DNA of 45,433 bases from Ilumatobacter coccineus. GTDB taxonomy: Bacteria; Actinomycetota; Acidimicrobiia; Acidimicrobiales; Ilumatobacteraceae. Shown piece by piece: positions 1 to 10,731 of the stretch. Each line of letters starts with the position of its first letter. Position 1 is the stretch's first letter. The stretch covers positions 1 to 45,433 of the forward strand of contig PDSL01000040.1 of the NCBI GenBank assembly GCA_002748455.1, given 5' to 3'. Under the pieces are notes generated by a model that worked only from the letters and a program-made list of their open reading frames with translations, was not told where the DNA came from and made no database searches. Position numbers and translations under genes: made by a program.

Positions 1-1689
1 AGCGGCGATCGGCGACCCAACGTGGAGATGCACCGATCGGTGATCTATGAAACCCACGTCCGGGGGATGACCATGACCCATCCCGGCATCCCCGACGAGT
101 TGAGGGGCACCTATTCCGGCCTGGCCCATCCGATCATCATCGAACACCTCCTCCGCCTCGGCATCACCGCGATCGAGCTGATGCCGGTGCATCACTTTGT
201 GTCCGAAGAGCGGCTCCATCGCCTCGGGCTGACCAATTACTGGGGCTACAACTCACTTGCCTATTTCGCTCCCCATGATGGCTACGCCAGCGGGGCCGGG
301 TCATCGGTACTCACCGAGTTCAAGTCGATGGTCAAGGCCTTCCACGCTGCCGGGCTCGAAGTCATCCTTGACGTGGTCTACAACCACACCGCTGAAGGTG
401 ATCATCTTGGCCCGACCCTGTCGATGCGGGGGATCGACAATCGGGCCTATTACCGAGTCCATGATGACAATCCCAGCCGTTATCTCGACTTCACCGGCTG
501 CGGCAACAGCATGAATATGCGGCACCCCCACGTGCTTCAGCTCATCATGGACAGCCTGCGATACTGGCATCTCGAAATGAGGGTTGATGGGTTCCGCTTC
601 GACCTCGCCTCGGCCCTGGCTCGAGAACTCTACGATGTCGACCGACTCTCGTCGTTCTTTGATGTGGTTCACCAAGATCCGACGATCTCCCAAGTCAAAC
701 TGATCGCTGAACCGTGGGATGTCGGCGAGGGCGGCTACCAGGTCGGCAATTTCCCAGCCCACTGGTCGGAATGGAACGGCAAGTACCGAGACACGGTGCG
801 GGACTTCTGGCGGGGCGATCCCTCAACGCTGGCCGAGCTTGGGAACCGCCTCACCGGCAGCTCGGACCTCTACGAAGCTGACACCCGCCGCCCCACCGCC
901 TCGATCAATTTCGTCACCTGCCACGATGGCTTCACCCTGCGCGACCTCGTCAGCTACAACCACAAACACAATGACACCAATGGGGAGAACGGCCACGATG
1001 GCGAAACCCACAACCGGTCGTGGAACTGTGGCGTTGAAGGCCCCACCGACAACCCCGAGATCGCTGCCCTACGAGCCCGCCAACAGCGCAACATGATCGC
1101 GACCGTGATGCTGTCCCAGGGTGTCCCCATGCTCCTCGGCGGTGACGAGATCGGACGCACCCAGCACGGCAACAACAATGCCTACTGTCACGACGACGCC
1201 GTCTCGTGGTTCGACTGGGACAACACCGACACCGAGATCTTGGACTGGACTCGACGGCTGATCCATTTCCGCCACGATCATCCAGTTTTCCGGCGGCGGC
1301 GATGGTTCCACGGCCGCCAAATCCGAGGCGTGAGTGCGATCGCTTGGTTCCGGCCCGACGGTGAACCGATGACCGATGCCGACTGGTGGTCGAGCTTTGC
1401 CAAGTCGGTCGCTGTCTTCGTCAACGGCGAATCGATCCGCTCCACCGACATCTACGGCAAGCGCGTGGTTGACGACTCGTTCTTGATGATCGTCAACGCC
1501 AGCGAAGTCGATCTTGACTGGCACATGCCCACCCACCAGTGGACCGGTCAAGCGGCCCAACGATGGCTGGTTGAGTTGGACTCCAACGATCCCCAGATTG
1601 GGGACGCGATCACCGAGTCGATTCCTGGCAACACCACCCGACGGGTCGCGAACCGATCACTGGTGCTCCTACGAGCAATCCCTCACTAG
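1..1689 (+). CDS. glgX: Glycogen debranching enzyme GlgX, 5' end cut off by the window
   Basis: This is a cytoplasmic GH13 alpha-amylase-family enzyme that hydrolyses alpha-1,6 branch points of glycogen limit dextrins. The frame is open to base 1 and reads through the GTG at 22, so the usual N-terminal CBM48-type domain lies outside the window and about 560 residues remain. Counting from the GTG at 22, the GH13 motifs are DVVYNHT (117-123), VDGFRFD with nucleophile D194, LIAEPWD with acid/base E230, and CHDG with H301/D302. NGENGHDGE, typical of the GlgX/TreX/isoamylase group, follows. Its TAG stop shares the palindrome CTAG (1686-1689) with the convergent phosphoglucose isomerase gene. The family assignment is secure. 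Glycogen debranching rather than maltooligosyl-trehalose context is inferred, because no treY or treZ is visible. Confidence 0.93.
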   Translation, partial: SGDRRPNVEMHRSVIYETHVRGMTMTHPGIPDELRGTYSGLAHPIIIEHLLRLGITAIELMPVHHFVSEERLHRLGLTNYWGYNSLAYFAPHDGYASGAGSSVLTEFKSMVKAFHAAGLEVILDVVYNHTAEGDHLGPTLSMRGIDNRAYYRVHDDNPSRYLDFTGCGNSMNMRHPHVLQLIMDSLRYWHLEMRVDGFRFDLASALARELYDVDRLSSFFDVVHQDPTISQVKLIAEPWDVGEGGYQVGNFPAHWSEWNGKYRDTVRDFWRGDPSTLAELGNRLTGSSDLYEADTRRPTASINFVTCHDGFTLRDLVSYNHKHNDTNGENGHDGETHNRSWNCGVEGPTDNPEIAALRARQQRNMIATVMLSQGVPMLLGGDEIGRTQHGNNNAYCHDDAVSWFDWDNTDTEILDWTRRLIHFRHDHPVFRRRRWFHGRQIRGVSAIAWFRPDGEPMTDADWWSSFAKSVAVFVNGESIRSTDIYGKRVVDDSFLMIVNASEVDLDWHMPTHQWTGQAAQRWLVELDSNDPQIGDAITESIPGNTTRRVANRSLVLLRAIPH

Positions 1690-3197
1690 GCCCAACGCGA
1701 TCGATACCAAGCAATCGCTGCATTGGTTGATGAGTCGTGACGCTCCGGTGTGGGATCGCCGGTGAGCTCGGGGGTGATTCGATTGGCCAGTTCTTTGCCC
1801 AGTTCAACCCCCCACTGATCAAAACTATTGATCCCCCACACCACCCCTTGAACAAAGACGATGTGCTCATAGAGCGCGATGAGCTGGCCGAGCACTGAGG
1901 GGGTCAACCGGTCAGCCAGGATCAAGGTGCTCGGCCGGTTGCCGGGGAAGTTGCGATGAGGTTCATCGGGATTCGAGCGCCCAAACGCCAAGGCTTCAGC
2001 CTGGGCAAACAGGTTGGACATCAAGAGATCGTGATGGTGCCGATCGGGATGGTTGGGTCGAGCAAACCCGATGAAGTCGACCGGCACGATATGGGTGCCT
2101 TGATGGAGAAGCTGGTAGAAGGCGTGTTGACCGTTGGTGCCCGGTTCACCCCACACGATCGGCCCGGTTCCCGATTCGACCGGGGTGCCATCTCGGCGAA
2201 CGCTCTTGCCGTTCGATTCCATGTCGAGCTGCTGGAGATAGGCAGCAAAGCGGGCCAGCTCGTGGGAATAGGGCAAGACTGCCTTGGTGTGATAGCCGAG
2301 GTCGTCGATGTGATGGATGCCCAACATGGCCAACACGATCGGAGCATTGTGCTCTGGCGGAGCGGTCAAGAAATGCTCATCGATCGCCCGAAGCCCACCC
2401 AAGAACTCGCTGAACCCGTCAGGTCCGATCAGGATCATGAGCGACAACCCGATCGCTGAACCGACCGAATAGCGGCCACCCACCCAATCCCAGAACCCAA
2501 ACATCTTGGTGGTGTCAATCCCAAACTCCGCCACCCGCTCAGCATTGGTCGACACGGCCACAAAGTGATCGGCCACCGCATCATCACCGAGGGCATCGAC
2601 CAACCAATGTCGGGCGGTGTGGGCATTGGTCAAGGTCTCAACGGTGGTGAAGGTCTTCGACGCCACGATGACCAGGGTTGATGCCGGGTTGAGCTGGGCC
2701 AGGGTTGAATGGATGTCAGCCCCATCCACATTGGACACAAAGTGGCCGGTGAGGCGGGGATGGGTATAGACAGCGAGTGCCTGGGCAGCCATCGCCGGAC
2801 CCAGATCAGAGCCGCCGATGCCGATATTGACGATGTCGGTGATCGTCTCATCGGCGCGAATCCGGTCGGCGAATGCTGCCATCGAATCGAGAACGGCATG
2901 GATGTCAGCGACAACCTCGTGACCCTCAACCTCCAAGGCGGCCTGACGCGGCAAGCGCAACGCGGTGTGGAGCACCGAACGGTCTTCGGTCAGATTGATC
3001 CGCTCACCGGCAAACATGGCATCGCGGGATGATTCAACATCGGCCCGGTCAGCCCGAGCGAGCAGATCGGCCATGATCTGGTCATCGATCGGCTGTTTGG
3101 AGTAGTCGATCCGTAGATCACCGGCGGTGAGAAGATAGCGCTCCGCTCGATCAGGATCAGCAGCGAATCGACCGGCAAGGGTGGGAGTCTCGTTCAC
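1686..3197 (-). CDS. pgi: Glucose-6-phosphate isomerase
   Basis: The enzyme interconverts glucose-6-phosphate and fructose-6-phosphate in the cytoplasm, for glycolysis and gluconeogenesis. The predicted 503 residues are slightly below the E. coli length. [10 protein letters not shown] lies near residue 128 and [13 protein letters not shown] near 243 (PGI signature 1). Catalytic Glu sits in DMESNGK (about 327), catalytic His in [14 protein letters not shown] (about 358), and Lys in [10 protein letters not shown] (about 468, signature 2). Starts are available at TTG 3206, ATG 3200 and GTG 3197. I chose GTG 3197 because a TAGGTT hexamer ends exactly 7 nt before it, the leaderless spacing seen across this window. 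The gene is convergent with glgX with stop codons interlocked, and the two are functionally linked through glucose phosphate metabolism. Confidence 0.96.
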   Translation of the reverse strand: MNETPTLAGRFAADPDRAERYLLTAGDLRIDYSKQPIDDQIMADLLARADRADVESSRDAMFAGERINLTEDRSVLHTALRLPRQAALEVEGHEVVADIHAVLDSMAAFADRIRADETITDIVNIGIGGSDLGPAMAAQALAVYTHPRLTGHFVSNVDGADIHSTLAQLNPASTLVIVASKTFTTVETLTNAHTARHWLVDALGDDAVADHFVAVSTNAERVAEFGIDTTKMFGFWDWVGGRYSVGSAIGLSLMILIGPDGFSEFLGGLRAIDEHFLTAPPEHNAPIVLAMLGIHHIDDLGYHTKAVLPYSHELARFAAYLQQLDMESNGKSVRRDGTPVESGTGPIVWGEPGTNGQHAFYQLLHQGTHIVPVDFIGFARPNHPDRHHHDLLMSNLFAQAEALAFGRSNPDEPHRNFPGNRPSTLILADRLTPSVLGQLIALYEHIVFVQGVVWGINSFDQWGVELGKELANRITPELTGDPTPERHDSSTNAAIAWYRSRWA

Positions 3198-3204
3198 CAT
3201 CCCC

Positions 3205-3210
3205 AACCTA
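3205..3210 (-). promoter_or_regulatory. Leaderless -10 of pgi
   Basis: TAGGTT on the minus strand, 7 nt before GTG 3197 and only 4 nt before the in-frame ATG 3200. The spacing favours GTG as the initiator. Confidence 0.5.
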
Positions 3211-3280
3211 GTGGGATCACCAGTGTGCGATCATCAGCGACCACCAGATCGGTCACCGCCACACTCACAGGGCCAGCAGG

Positions 3281-4471
3281 TTAGGGGCTCGCTGGTGTGG
3301 TCACCGTCGGGGGCACCACGCTGGTTGCCGTTGGCACGGTCGTCGTGGTGGTCGGCGCTGCGGTCGTCGTCGTGGTGGTGGTGGCCGGGCGGGTCGTAGT
3401 TGGAGCTGGCTTGGTTGTCGTTGGAGCGACCGTGGTGCTCGTCGTCGTGGTCGTGGTGGCGTCGGGATCGGGTCGATCGAGCTGGGCTTGGGTTGCCATA
3501 AAGGGCTGGTCTTCGGGCTCTTTGACTCCGTCCCAGATCAGAACATCGTTGCCGATATCGATCAGACGCTCCAGCTCAATGCGTTCACCGAGGTATTGAG
3601 ACACCCGAATACAACCGTGTGAAGCCGGATAGAGCGGCACCTGGCTGGACCCATGGATGGCGATCCCCTGGTTGATATAGATCGGATTGAACATGACGCC
3701 GAGCGGACCCTTGCGCTCACCGCTCACCCGCCAATGGGCTTTGAACACTCCTGGTGGGGTGTAGGCCAGACCGACCACTGGCTTCTCAACCGGTTCATCG
3801 AGCGGTTGGCCATCGTTGTCGGTGTCGATGACAATGACCTCGCGATACTCATACGACTCTTCGATGCTGAACCCGTTGGCGCCATTGATCCGCTGACCGG
3901 TAGACACGTGAGCCACCAAGACCGCCTGGTTGTTGTGAAAGACCGCCATCACCTGCTCGGGCAGATAGATCTCGACATGGTTGGAGCCATCGTTCCGAGG
4001 ACGACGGGGGGTGATCGCGATCGGGTCTTGGATCTTCTCCCACAAGGCTGGAGTGACCGTGCCGGTTGCTTTCCATCGCGGAACACCCATCACCAGCTTC
4101 TCGAAGGCCCACACCGCGTGGGTCGTCAAGCTGCCGAAATGACCATCGGCCTCACCGGGATCGAACCCAATCTGGGCCAGCCGTTTCTGGACCATGACCA
4201 CATCATCACCCGACATCCCCGAGGCGAGCTCCCGTTCGAGGGGCACTCGTGGGACGGTGGTGCTGGTGGTCGTGGCAGCCGCCGCTGTGGTGGTGGCCAA
4301 GCTGGCGGCGCTCACCGTTGACTGCGTCGAGGCGGCACCGACCGGTGATGCCCCATCTCGACCCTTGAGGCTGATCACGCTCAAGACCGCGACAAACCCG
4401 ATCAGGGCAACTGCAGCCACCAACGGCAACGACCGATTAGCTGATCGAGAGGTTCGAGAAGGAGAATTCAC
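3281..4471 (-). CDS. Exported L,D-transpeptidase (YkuD) with peptidoglycan-binding domain and Thr-rich tail
   Basis: This probably forms 3-3 cross-links in peptidoglycan outside the membrane. The order along 396 residues is: short basic N-terminus, one membrane or signal helix (about 16-33), Ala/Thr-rich linker (45-75), PG_binding_1-like domain (about 84-148, with DDVVMVQKRLAQIGF), YkuD domain (about 165-315) and a Thr/Pro-rich tail (339-396). The YkuD catalytic motif is intact: H273 in AIHGSS and S284-H285-G286-C287 in ASHGCIRV. The start is GTG 4471. No clear Shine-Dalgarno is visible, but a TAGAAT hexamer at 4503-4508 on the minus strand could be a -10 with a leader of about 25 nt. A Thr-rich extension after the catalytic domain is uncommon and could be a wall-spanning, possibly glycosylated, stalk (inference). 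Confidence 0.92.
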   Translation of the reverse strand: MNSPSRTSRSANRSLPLVAAVALIGFVAVLSVISLKGRDGASPVGAASTQSTVSAASLATTTAAAATTTSTTVPRVPLERELASGMSGDDVVMVQKRLAQIGFDPGEADGHFGSLTTHAVWAFEKLVMGVPRWKATGTVTPALWEKIQDPIAITPRRPRNDGSNHVEIYLPEQVMAVFHNNQAVLVAHVSTGQRINGANGFSIEESYEYREVIVIDTDNDGQPLDEPVEKPVVGLAYTPPGVFKAHWRVSGERKGPLGVMFNPIYINQGIAIHGSSQVPLYPASHGCIRVSQYLGERIELERLIDIGNDVLIWDGVKEPEDQPFMATQAQLDRPDPDATTTTTTSTTVAPTTTKPAPTTTRPATTTTTTTAAPTTTTTVPTATSVVPPTVTTPASP

Positions 4472-4559
4472 ATCGGCTCACAAGAAAAGTTCAAGATAGT
4501 CCATTCTACCGATCCAGCACCCGATGACATCGCGGGTTGGGCAATGCCATTGCGTGATC

Positions 4560-5303
4560 TCACGATGCTGGCGTGACCTGGGCCAGGTCGCCGCGCAGAC
4601 TCCACATCTCTTTCAAGATCGTCATGATGACCCCCGGCGATGAGAGGGTTGACTCGCCCCGGGTACGGGGGAAGTAGTCGACCCCCATCTGCATGATGCT
4701 GTACCCCATCCGACTGGCTCGAATAATCAGCTCAGCATCGATAAACGACCCTTCGCTGGTCAACTCGATCCGGTCGATCACCCGACGACGACACAGCTTG
4801 AAGGCAAAATTGATGTCCCGAATCCGTACACCGAACAGGGACCGAATCAGGGTGTTGTACACCCAGGTATAGATCGTCCGCAGCGAGCCCTCACCGGTGC
4901 GGTCAAACCGATAGGCGCTGATGATGTCAGCGCCATAGTCCTTCATCAGGCGAACCGCCCGGGGCAATTCAGCCATGTCGAACGGGAGATCGGCATCGGT
5001 GTACAAGATGAGATCGCCGGTCGCTGCAGCGAACCCGCTCTTCATCGCCCCACCGAGCTTGCGGTTGTGTGGATGGTGCACCACCTTCACGTGGGGATCG
5101 GCGGCGACGAGCCGGTCGGCGATCTCGGGGGTGCGATCGGTGGAAGCATCATCGATGATGATCAACTCGTAGTCGGCGATATCTCCGATCTCGACGAGCT
5201 TCTGGCAGGCCTGAACTCCCACCTCGATAGCGCGCTCGACATAGTCCTCTTCGTTCCACATCGGATAGAACACCGACAACTTGTCGAACTGGGTGGTCAC
5301 CAC
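4560..5303 (-). CDS. Family 2 glycosyltransferase, dolichol/polyprenol-phosphate sugar synthase type
   Basis: A GT-A fold enzyme that probably transfers a sugar from a nucleotide donor to polyprenyl phosphate at the inner face of the membrane. In 247 residues it shows SVFYPMWNEEDYVERAI (about 10-26), IIDDASTDRTPEIA (about 49-62), GGAMKSGFAAATGD and the metal-binding DAD in YTDADLPFDM (103-105). A conserved C-terminal part contains INFAFKLCRR and SEGSFIDAEL. No transmembrane helices follow, as in short DPM1-like enzymes. The open frame continues upstream to 5705, but that extension is antisense to the gene at 5373 and looks non-coding. The start at GTG 5303 is supported by TACGGT ending 7 nt before it. 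Sugar and acceptor are unknown. Confidence 0.88.
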   Translation of the reverse strand: MVTTQFDKLSVFYPMWNEEDYVERAIEVGVQACQKLVEIGDIADYELIIIDDASTDRTPEIADRLVAADPHVKVVHHPHNRKLGGAMKSGFAAATGDLILYTDADLPFDMAELPRAVRLMKDYGADIISAYRFDRTGEGSLRTIYTWVYNTLIRSLFGVRIRDINFAFKLCRRRVIDRIELTSEGSFIDAELIIRASRMGYSIMQMGVDYFPRTRGESTLSSPGVIMTILKEMWSLRGDLAQVTPAS

Positions 5304-5310
5304 GACCCCT

Positions 5311-5316
5311 ACCGTA
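5311..5316 (-). promoter_or_regulatory. Leaderless -10 of the GT2 gene
   Basis: TACGGT on the minus strand, 7 nt before GTG 5303. It decides the start over the long upstream extension of the frame. Confidence 0.55.
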
Positions 5317-5360
5317 GCGCCGCAGCCAAGCTGACTGACCGCAGTGTTGTCACCACCGCC

Positions 5361-5366
5361 TAGAGT
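5361..5366 (+). promoter_or_regulatory. Leaderless -10 of the small membrane protein gene
   Basis: TAGAGT, 6 nt before GTG 5373. It is back-to-back with the GT2 promoter, leaving 44 bp between the two hexamers. Confidence 0.55.
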
Positions 5367-5372
5367 CATCTG

Positions 5373-5792
5373 GTGGTGTATGACCAAGACGCTTCTCCCC
5401 CGGCAACCGAGCCGGATCCGCCAGAGGCCATCCCCTTTGGGTGGTCGATCGTCTTGATCTTCGGATGGAGCGCCACCGCGGTCTCGTTTGCGGCGATCTG
5501 GACCACGGTGCGCCGTCTTGGCCTGTCGACCTGGTGGACCGGCTCGATCAGCCATCCCCAGCCAGTCTTGCGCATGATCCCCTTCATCATCGCTGGCATT
5601 GTCATGGTCAAACTCATGCGCAGCTCCTCCACTGTGGCCCTGATCAGCACGATCGGTGGGGTCATGCTCGCAGTCGTGGGAATCATCGACCTCTGGCCCT
5701 ACCACATGATCGGGATCGTCGAGTTGGCGGTGGCGCTGGCGATCACCGCCCTCAGCGTGTTGGCCCTCACCCAGCGATCACGACCGAGCTAG
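5373..5792 (+). CDS. Small polytopic membrane protein of unknown function
   Basis: The 139-residue protein is not recognised. It has an acidic, Pro-rich N-terminus (DASPPATEPDPPEA) followed by about four hydrophobic segments (roughly 22-42, 67-83, 87-106 and 110-131) and a short basic C-terminus (QRSRPS). The helices are separated by short loops with WTTVRRLGLSTWW and MRSSS, so both ends are likely cytoplasmic. It starts with two consecutive GTG codons, and the leaderless hexamer points to the first. It is divergently transcribed from the GT2 gene, so a role in envelope glycolipid export or assembly is possible but unproven. A long open frame lies on the opposite strand. The membrane topology and promoter placement support this strand as coding. 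Confidence 0.7.
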   Translation: MVYDQDASPPATEPDPPEAIPFGWSIVLIFGWSATAVSFAAIWTTVRRLGLSTWWTGSISHPQPVLRMIPFIIAGIVMVKLMRSSSTVALISTIGGVMLAVVGIIDLWPYHMIGIVELAVALAITALSVLALTQRSRPS

Positions 5793-5830
5793 CCACCTGT
5801 CGATCCCCGGCACGTCTGTGGTCAAAGTGA

Positions 5831-7234
<1,404 letters not shown>

Positions 7235-7310
7235 ACCGCACGGCCGCCCCGACGATGACCGACCCGACAGCACGGGCTGGACTGGCCTCGGTGACCCGAT
7301 GACCACCTTC

Positions 7311-7316
7311 GGAGGT
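7311..7316 (+). promoter_or_regulatory. Shine-Dalgarno of the AceE-like gene
   Basis: GGAGGT, 8 nt before GTG 7325. It is one of the few strong ribosome binding sites here, so this gene has a real leader, unlike many neighbours. It may be cotranscribed with argG, which ends 90 nt upstream. Confidence 0.65.
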
Positions 7317-7324
7317 ATTCGGCT

Positions 7325-9664
7325 GTGACCGACCCGACCACCAACCGTCCCAGTCTCACCACCCTGCAAGAGATCGAACAACGGGTGCTGTGGATCGCTA
7401 CTCGGATGATCGATGTCGCTAACCAGCGTCCCGATGCCGAGATCAAGATCGGTGGTCACCAAGCCTCATCGGCATCGATCGTGTCGATCATGACCTCGTT
7501 GTGGTTCGACCACATCGGCGGCGACGACAAGGTGGCGGTCAAACCCCACGCCTCCCCCATCTATCACGCCATCAAGTATTTGACTGGCGAGATCGACCGA
7601 TCAGCCCTCTTGACCCTGCGACGACAGGGCGGGCTCCAGGCTTATCCATCGCGCACCAAGGATCCCGATGTCGACGATTTTTCCACCGGCTCAGTCGGCC
7701 TCGGGGCGGTGGCCCCCTTGTTTTCGGCAGCCACGCGCCGCTATGTCGATGCCCACTTCGGACCCCAACCCGATGCTCGGTTCATCGCCTTGGTCGGCGA
7801 TGCCGAACTCGACGAGGGCAATGTGTGGGAAGCGATCGCCGATCCGACCACCCGTGACCTCTCGAGTTTCACCATGGTGGTCGACCTCAACCGTCAAAGC
7901 CTTGATCGGATCATCCCCGATATCGCTGCCGACCGACTCAAGAGCTTCTTTTCCCACGCTGGATGGCAGGTGGTCGATGCCAAATATGGGTCGCGTCTGA
8001 CCGCTGCGTTTAACCAGCCCGGTGGCGATGCTCTGCAGCACCACATCGATTCGATGCCCAATGAGGCCTACCAAGCCCTGTTTGCCCAACACGGTTCCGC
8101 CCTAAGAACCTCCTTCCTCGACGGGGCCGATGCCGCGGTGGTCAAGTTCACCGACGACTATGACGATGCGGATCTGGCCGCCTTGGTCACCGATCTTGGT
8201 GGTCATGACCTTGGCGTGTTGCGCGACACCTTCGATGTCTGCGATCGCGAGACCGAGCGTCCATCGGTGGTATTTGCCTACACGATCAAGGGCTACAGCC
8301 TCCCGATGGCCGGCGACCCGCTCAACCATGCTGCCTTGTTGACCCCCGACCAGATCGATGAAGTCCGCGAACGGATGGGACTCGATCTCGACACCGAATG
8401 GGATCGGTTCGATCCCGACTCGGATGCCGGCAAGGTGTGCGCTGCTGTCGGCGGCGCGGTCAACAATCCACCTCGCCAGCCTCGACCCATTCCCGCCGTG
8501 CCATCGCAGGTACGACCGATCACCACCACGGGCCGGGCCTCAACTCAAGAATCATTTGGACGGGTGTTAGCCAGCCTGGCCGATATCGATGGCGTCGGCG
8601 AACGCCTGGTCACCACCGCTCCCGATGTGTCGATCTCAACCAATCTGGGTGGCTGGATCAATAAGACCGGGGTCTATTCCCACGATGAACGTGATGACTA
8701 TGGCGGGGCCGACCGACTCTTGAAGTGGGCTCCCTCGCCCACCGGCCAACACATCGAGTTGGGTATCAGTGAGATGAATCTGTTCATGTTGTTGGGCCAG
8801 CTGGGTTTGAGCCACGATCACCATCACGAACAGCTCTTCCCGATCGGTACGGTCTATGACCCCTTCGTGTTGCGAGGGCTCGATGCCCTGATCTATGGGC
8901 TCTACAACGGCTCTCGCTTTATCGTTGCTGGCACGCCGTCCGGGGTGACCCTGGCCCCCGAGGGCGGCGCCCACCAGTCGACGATCACCGCCTCAGTGGG
9001 AGCGGAGCTGCCAGGAATCGGCACGGTGGAACCGGCGTATGCCACCGAAGTCGATTGGCTCTTGTGCGACGCGATCGAGCGCCTCGCCCAGCCCGACGGC
9101 GAGAGCACCTATCTTCGCTTGTCGACTCGACCGATCGACCAGGCCCCCTTTGCTGGCGCTGTGGAGCGATACGGCGCTGACACCTTGAAGTCTCAGGTCT
9201 TGGCCGGCGGGTATCGCCTGATCGACCACGCTCCCGATGGCCGGCCGGCGGTGACGATCGTGACCGCTGGAGCCACCACCCCAAACGCGATCGAGGCGGC
9301 GGCGATCCTTGATGGCGAGGGGATGAACGCCAGGGTGATCCTGCTGACCAGTCCGGAGCGCGTCTATCGCCACTGGCGCAGCGGCTATGCCGCCGGGGTG
9401 CGTTCGGCCATGGTGACCAGATCACCAAGCCATCTTCATGAGCTCATTCCGCCCGATGAGCGTGGCGACCCCATCGTCAGCGTCCAGGATGCGGCAAGTC
9501 ATTCGTTGGCCTGGATCGGGTCAGCGCTCGGTACCCGCCAGTACACCTTGGGCGTCGATCAGTTCGGTGAATCGGGGACGATCGCTGAACTCCATGAGGT
9601 GACCGGGATTTCCGCTGGCCATATCGTCAACGCTGCCCTGTTCGCCCTCTACGACCACACCTGA
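7325..9664 (+). CDS. AceE-like thiamine-diphosphate 2-oxoacid dehydrogenase E1 (transketolase fold)
   Basis: A single-chain E1 of the AceE type, probably decarboxylating pyruvate or a related 2-oxoacid. It has 779 residues against 887 for E. coli AceE. Along the chain: KPHASPIYHAIKYL (73-86, AceE HISP-like), DDFSTGSVGLGAVAPLFSAA (117-136), ThDP/Mg motif GDAELDEGNVWEAI (158-171) ending with N189 in VVDLNRQ, FAYTIKGYSLPMAG, central GLSHDHHHEQLFPIGTVYDP with catalytic-type His residues, and TPSGVTLAPEGGAHQS. The C-terminal transketolase-like domain ends near GVDQFGESGTIAEL. The GDG of the ThDP motif is GDA here. No E2 or E3 gene is adjacent, and the first 100 residues of classical AceE are shortened. 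Substrate is uncertain: pyruvate, 2-oxobutyrate and 2-oxoglutarate are all possible. Confidence 0.85.
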   Translation: MTDPTTNRPSLTTLQEIEQRVLWIATRMIDVANQRPDAEIKIGGHQASSASIVSIMTSLWFDHIGGDDKVAVKPHASPIYHAIKYLTGEIDRSALLTLRRQGGLQAYPSRTKDPDVDDFSTGSVGLGAVAPLFSAATRRYVDAHFGPQPDARFIALVGDAELDEGNVWEAIADPTTRDLSSFTMVVDLNRQSLDRIIPDIAADRLKSFFSHAGWQVVDAKYGSRLTAAFNQPGGDALQHHIDSMPNEAYQALFAQHGSALRTSFLDGADAAVVKFTDDYDDADLAALVTDLGGHDLGVLRDTFDVCDRETERPSVVFAYTIKGYSLPMAGDPLNHAALLTPDQIDEVRERMGLDLDTEWDRFDPDSDAGKVCAAVGGAVNNPPRQPRPIPAVPSQVRPITTTGRASTQESFGRVLASLADIDGVGERLVTTAPDVSISTNLGGWINKTGVYSHDERDDYGGADRLLKWAPSPTGQHIELGISEMNLFMLLGQLGLSHDHHHEQLFPIGTVYDPFVLRGLDALIYGLYNGSRFIVAGTPSGVTLAPEGGAHQSTITASVGAELPGIGTVEPAYATEVDWLLCDAIERLAQPDGESTYLRLSTRPIDQAPFAGAVERYGADTLKSQVLAGGYRLIDHAPDGRPAVTIVTAGATTPNAIEAAAILDGEGMNARVILLTSPERVYRHWRSGYAAGVRSAMVTRSPSHLHELIPPDERGDPIVSVQDAASHSLAWIGSALGTRQYTLGVDQFGESGTIAELHEVTGISAGHIVNAALFALYDHT

Positions 9665-9744
9665 TCGGACCCTGGCCCACCATCGCCGCAACCGGACACC
9701 ACTCCACGTGAGGCCCCGATGAGGCCTGAATCGGCGCTGGCTCC

Positions 9745-9750
9745 TACGCT
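9745..9750 (+). promoter_or_regulatory. Leaderless -10 of the quinone oxidoreductase gene
   Basis: TACGCT, 6 nt before ATG 9757. Confidence 0.5.
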
Positions 9751-9756
9751 CAGACC

Positions 9757-10731
9757 ATGAAGGCCGTGGTGTGCAAGCGTTTTGGTCCGCCCGAAGACTT
9801 GGTGGTTGAGGACATCAGTGTCCCAGTTCCGGCCACCGGCGAGCTCCTCATCGAGGTCAAGGCGGCAGCGGTGAACTTTCCCGACACCTTGATGCTGACC
9901 AACTCGTACCAGTTCACTCCCCCGCTGCCCTATGTTCCGGGAAGTGAAGGGGCTGGGGTCGTGGTCGCCGTGGGCGATGGGGTGACCGGCTGGTCGATCG
10001 GCGATCGGGTGGTCGGCGGGCTGGGGATGGGTGGCGCCTATGCCGAACAGATGGTGATTCCGGCAGCCACCGCCCAACGCCTGCCCGATGAGATGCCCTT
10101 CGAGGTGGCGACCGGGCTGAATTATGCCTATGGCACCACCCTGTATGGCTTGCGCTATCGGGGCGAGCTCCAACCTGGCGAAACGCTCTTGGTGACCGGT
10201 GCTGCTGGGGCGGTCGGGTTGTCGGCGATCGAGATCGGCAAACTGATGGGAGCGCGAGTGATCGCCGCGGCCTCCAGCGACGACAAGCTGGCCTTGTGTC
10301 GCCAACGAGGCGCCGATGAGACGATCAACTACTCCACCGAAAACCTCAAGACTCGCGCCAAGGAACTCACCGACGGTGGAGGTCTTGATGTGGTCTATGA
10401 CTGTGTCGGCGGTGATACCGCGGAGCAAGCGCTGCGAGCGATCGGGTGGGAAGGCCGATTCCTGGTGATCGGGTTCACCGCCGGCATCCCATCGATGCCC
10501 CTCAACCTGGCGCTCTTGAAGAGCTGCCAGATCATCGGCGTGTTTTATGGGGCGATGACCATGCGCCAGCCCCACCTCCATGCCGAGATCAATACCCAGC
10601 TCATGGAGTGGGCCACCACCGGCGACCTGTCACCCTATGTGTCCCAGACCTTCCCGCTCGACCAGGCCAGTACAGCCCTGCGTCTCTTGATCGACCGCAA
10701 GGCTGCCGGCAAGCTCGTGATCACGCCCTAG
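9757..10731 (+). CDS. Zinc-independent MDR-family NADPH:quinone oxidoreductase
   Basis: A cytoplasmic medium-chain dehydrogenase/reductase that probably reduces quinones or enals with NADPH. The 324 residues start with MKAVVCKRFGPPEDLVVED, typical of the Qor group. The N-terminal GroES-like domain contains VNFPDTLML and YVPGSEGAGVVVAVG. The Rossmann motif is GAAGAVGLSAIEIGKLMGA (about 149-167), followed by DVVYDCVGGDTAEQAL. The catalytic and structural zinc cysteines of alcohol dehydrogenases are absent, as expected for Qor. It begins at the first ATG and its TAG interlocks with the stop of the convergent M20 peptidase gene in CTAG (10728-10731). The physiological substrate cannot be told from sequence. 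Confidence 0.92.
   Translation: MKAVVCKRFGPPEDLVVEDISVPVPATGELLIEVKAAAVNFPDTLMLTNSYQFTPPLPYVPGSEGAGVVVAVGDGVTGWSIGDRVVGGLGMGGAYAEQMVIPAATAQRLPDEMPFEVATGLNYAYGTTLYGLRYRGELQPGETLLVTGAAGAVGLSAIEIGKLMGARVIAAASSDDKLALCRQRGADETINYSTENLKTRAKELTDGGGLDVVYDCVGGDTAEQALRAIGWEGRFLVIGFTAGIPSMPLNLALLKSCQIIGVFYGAMTMRQPHLHAEINTQLMEWATTGDLSPYVSQTFPLDQASTALRLLIDRKAAGKLVITP

Noticed and set aside
5304..5705. N-terminal extension of the GT2 frame by about 134 codons
   Set aside because: It is antisense to a membrane-protein gene, has no GT2 similarity, and the GTG at 5303 has the leaderless hexamer.
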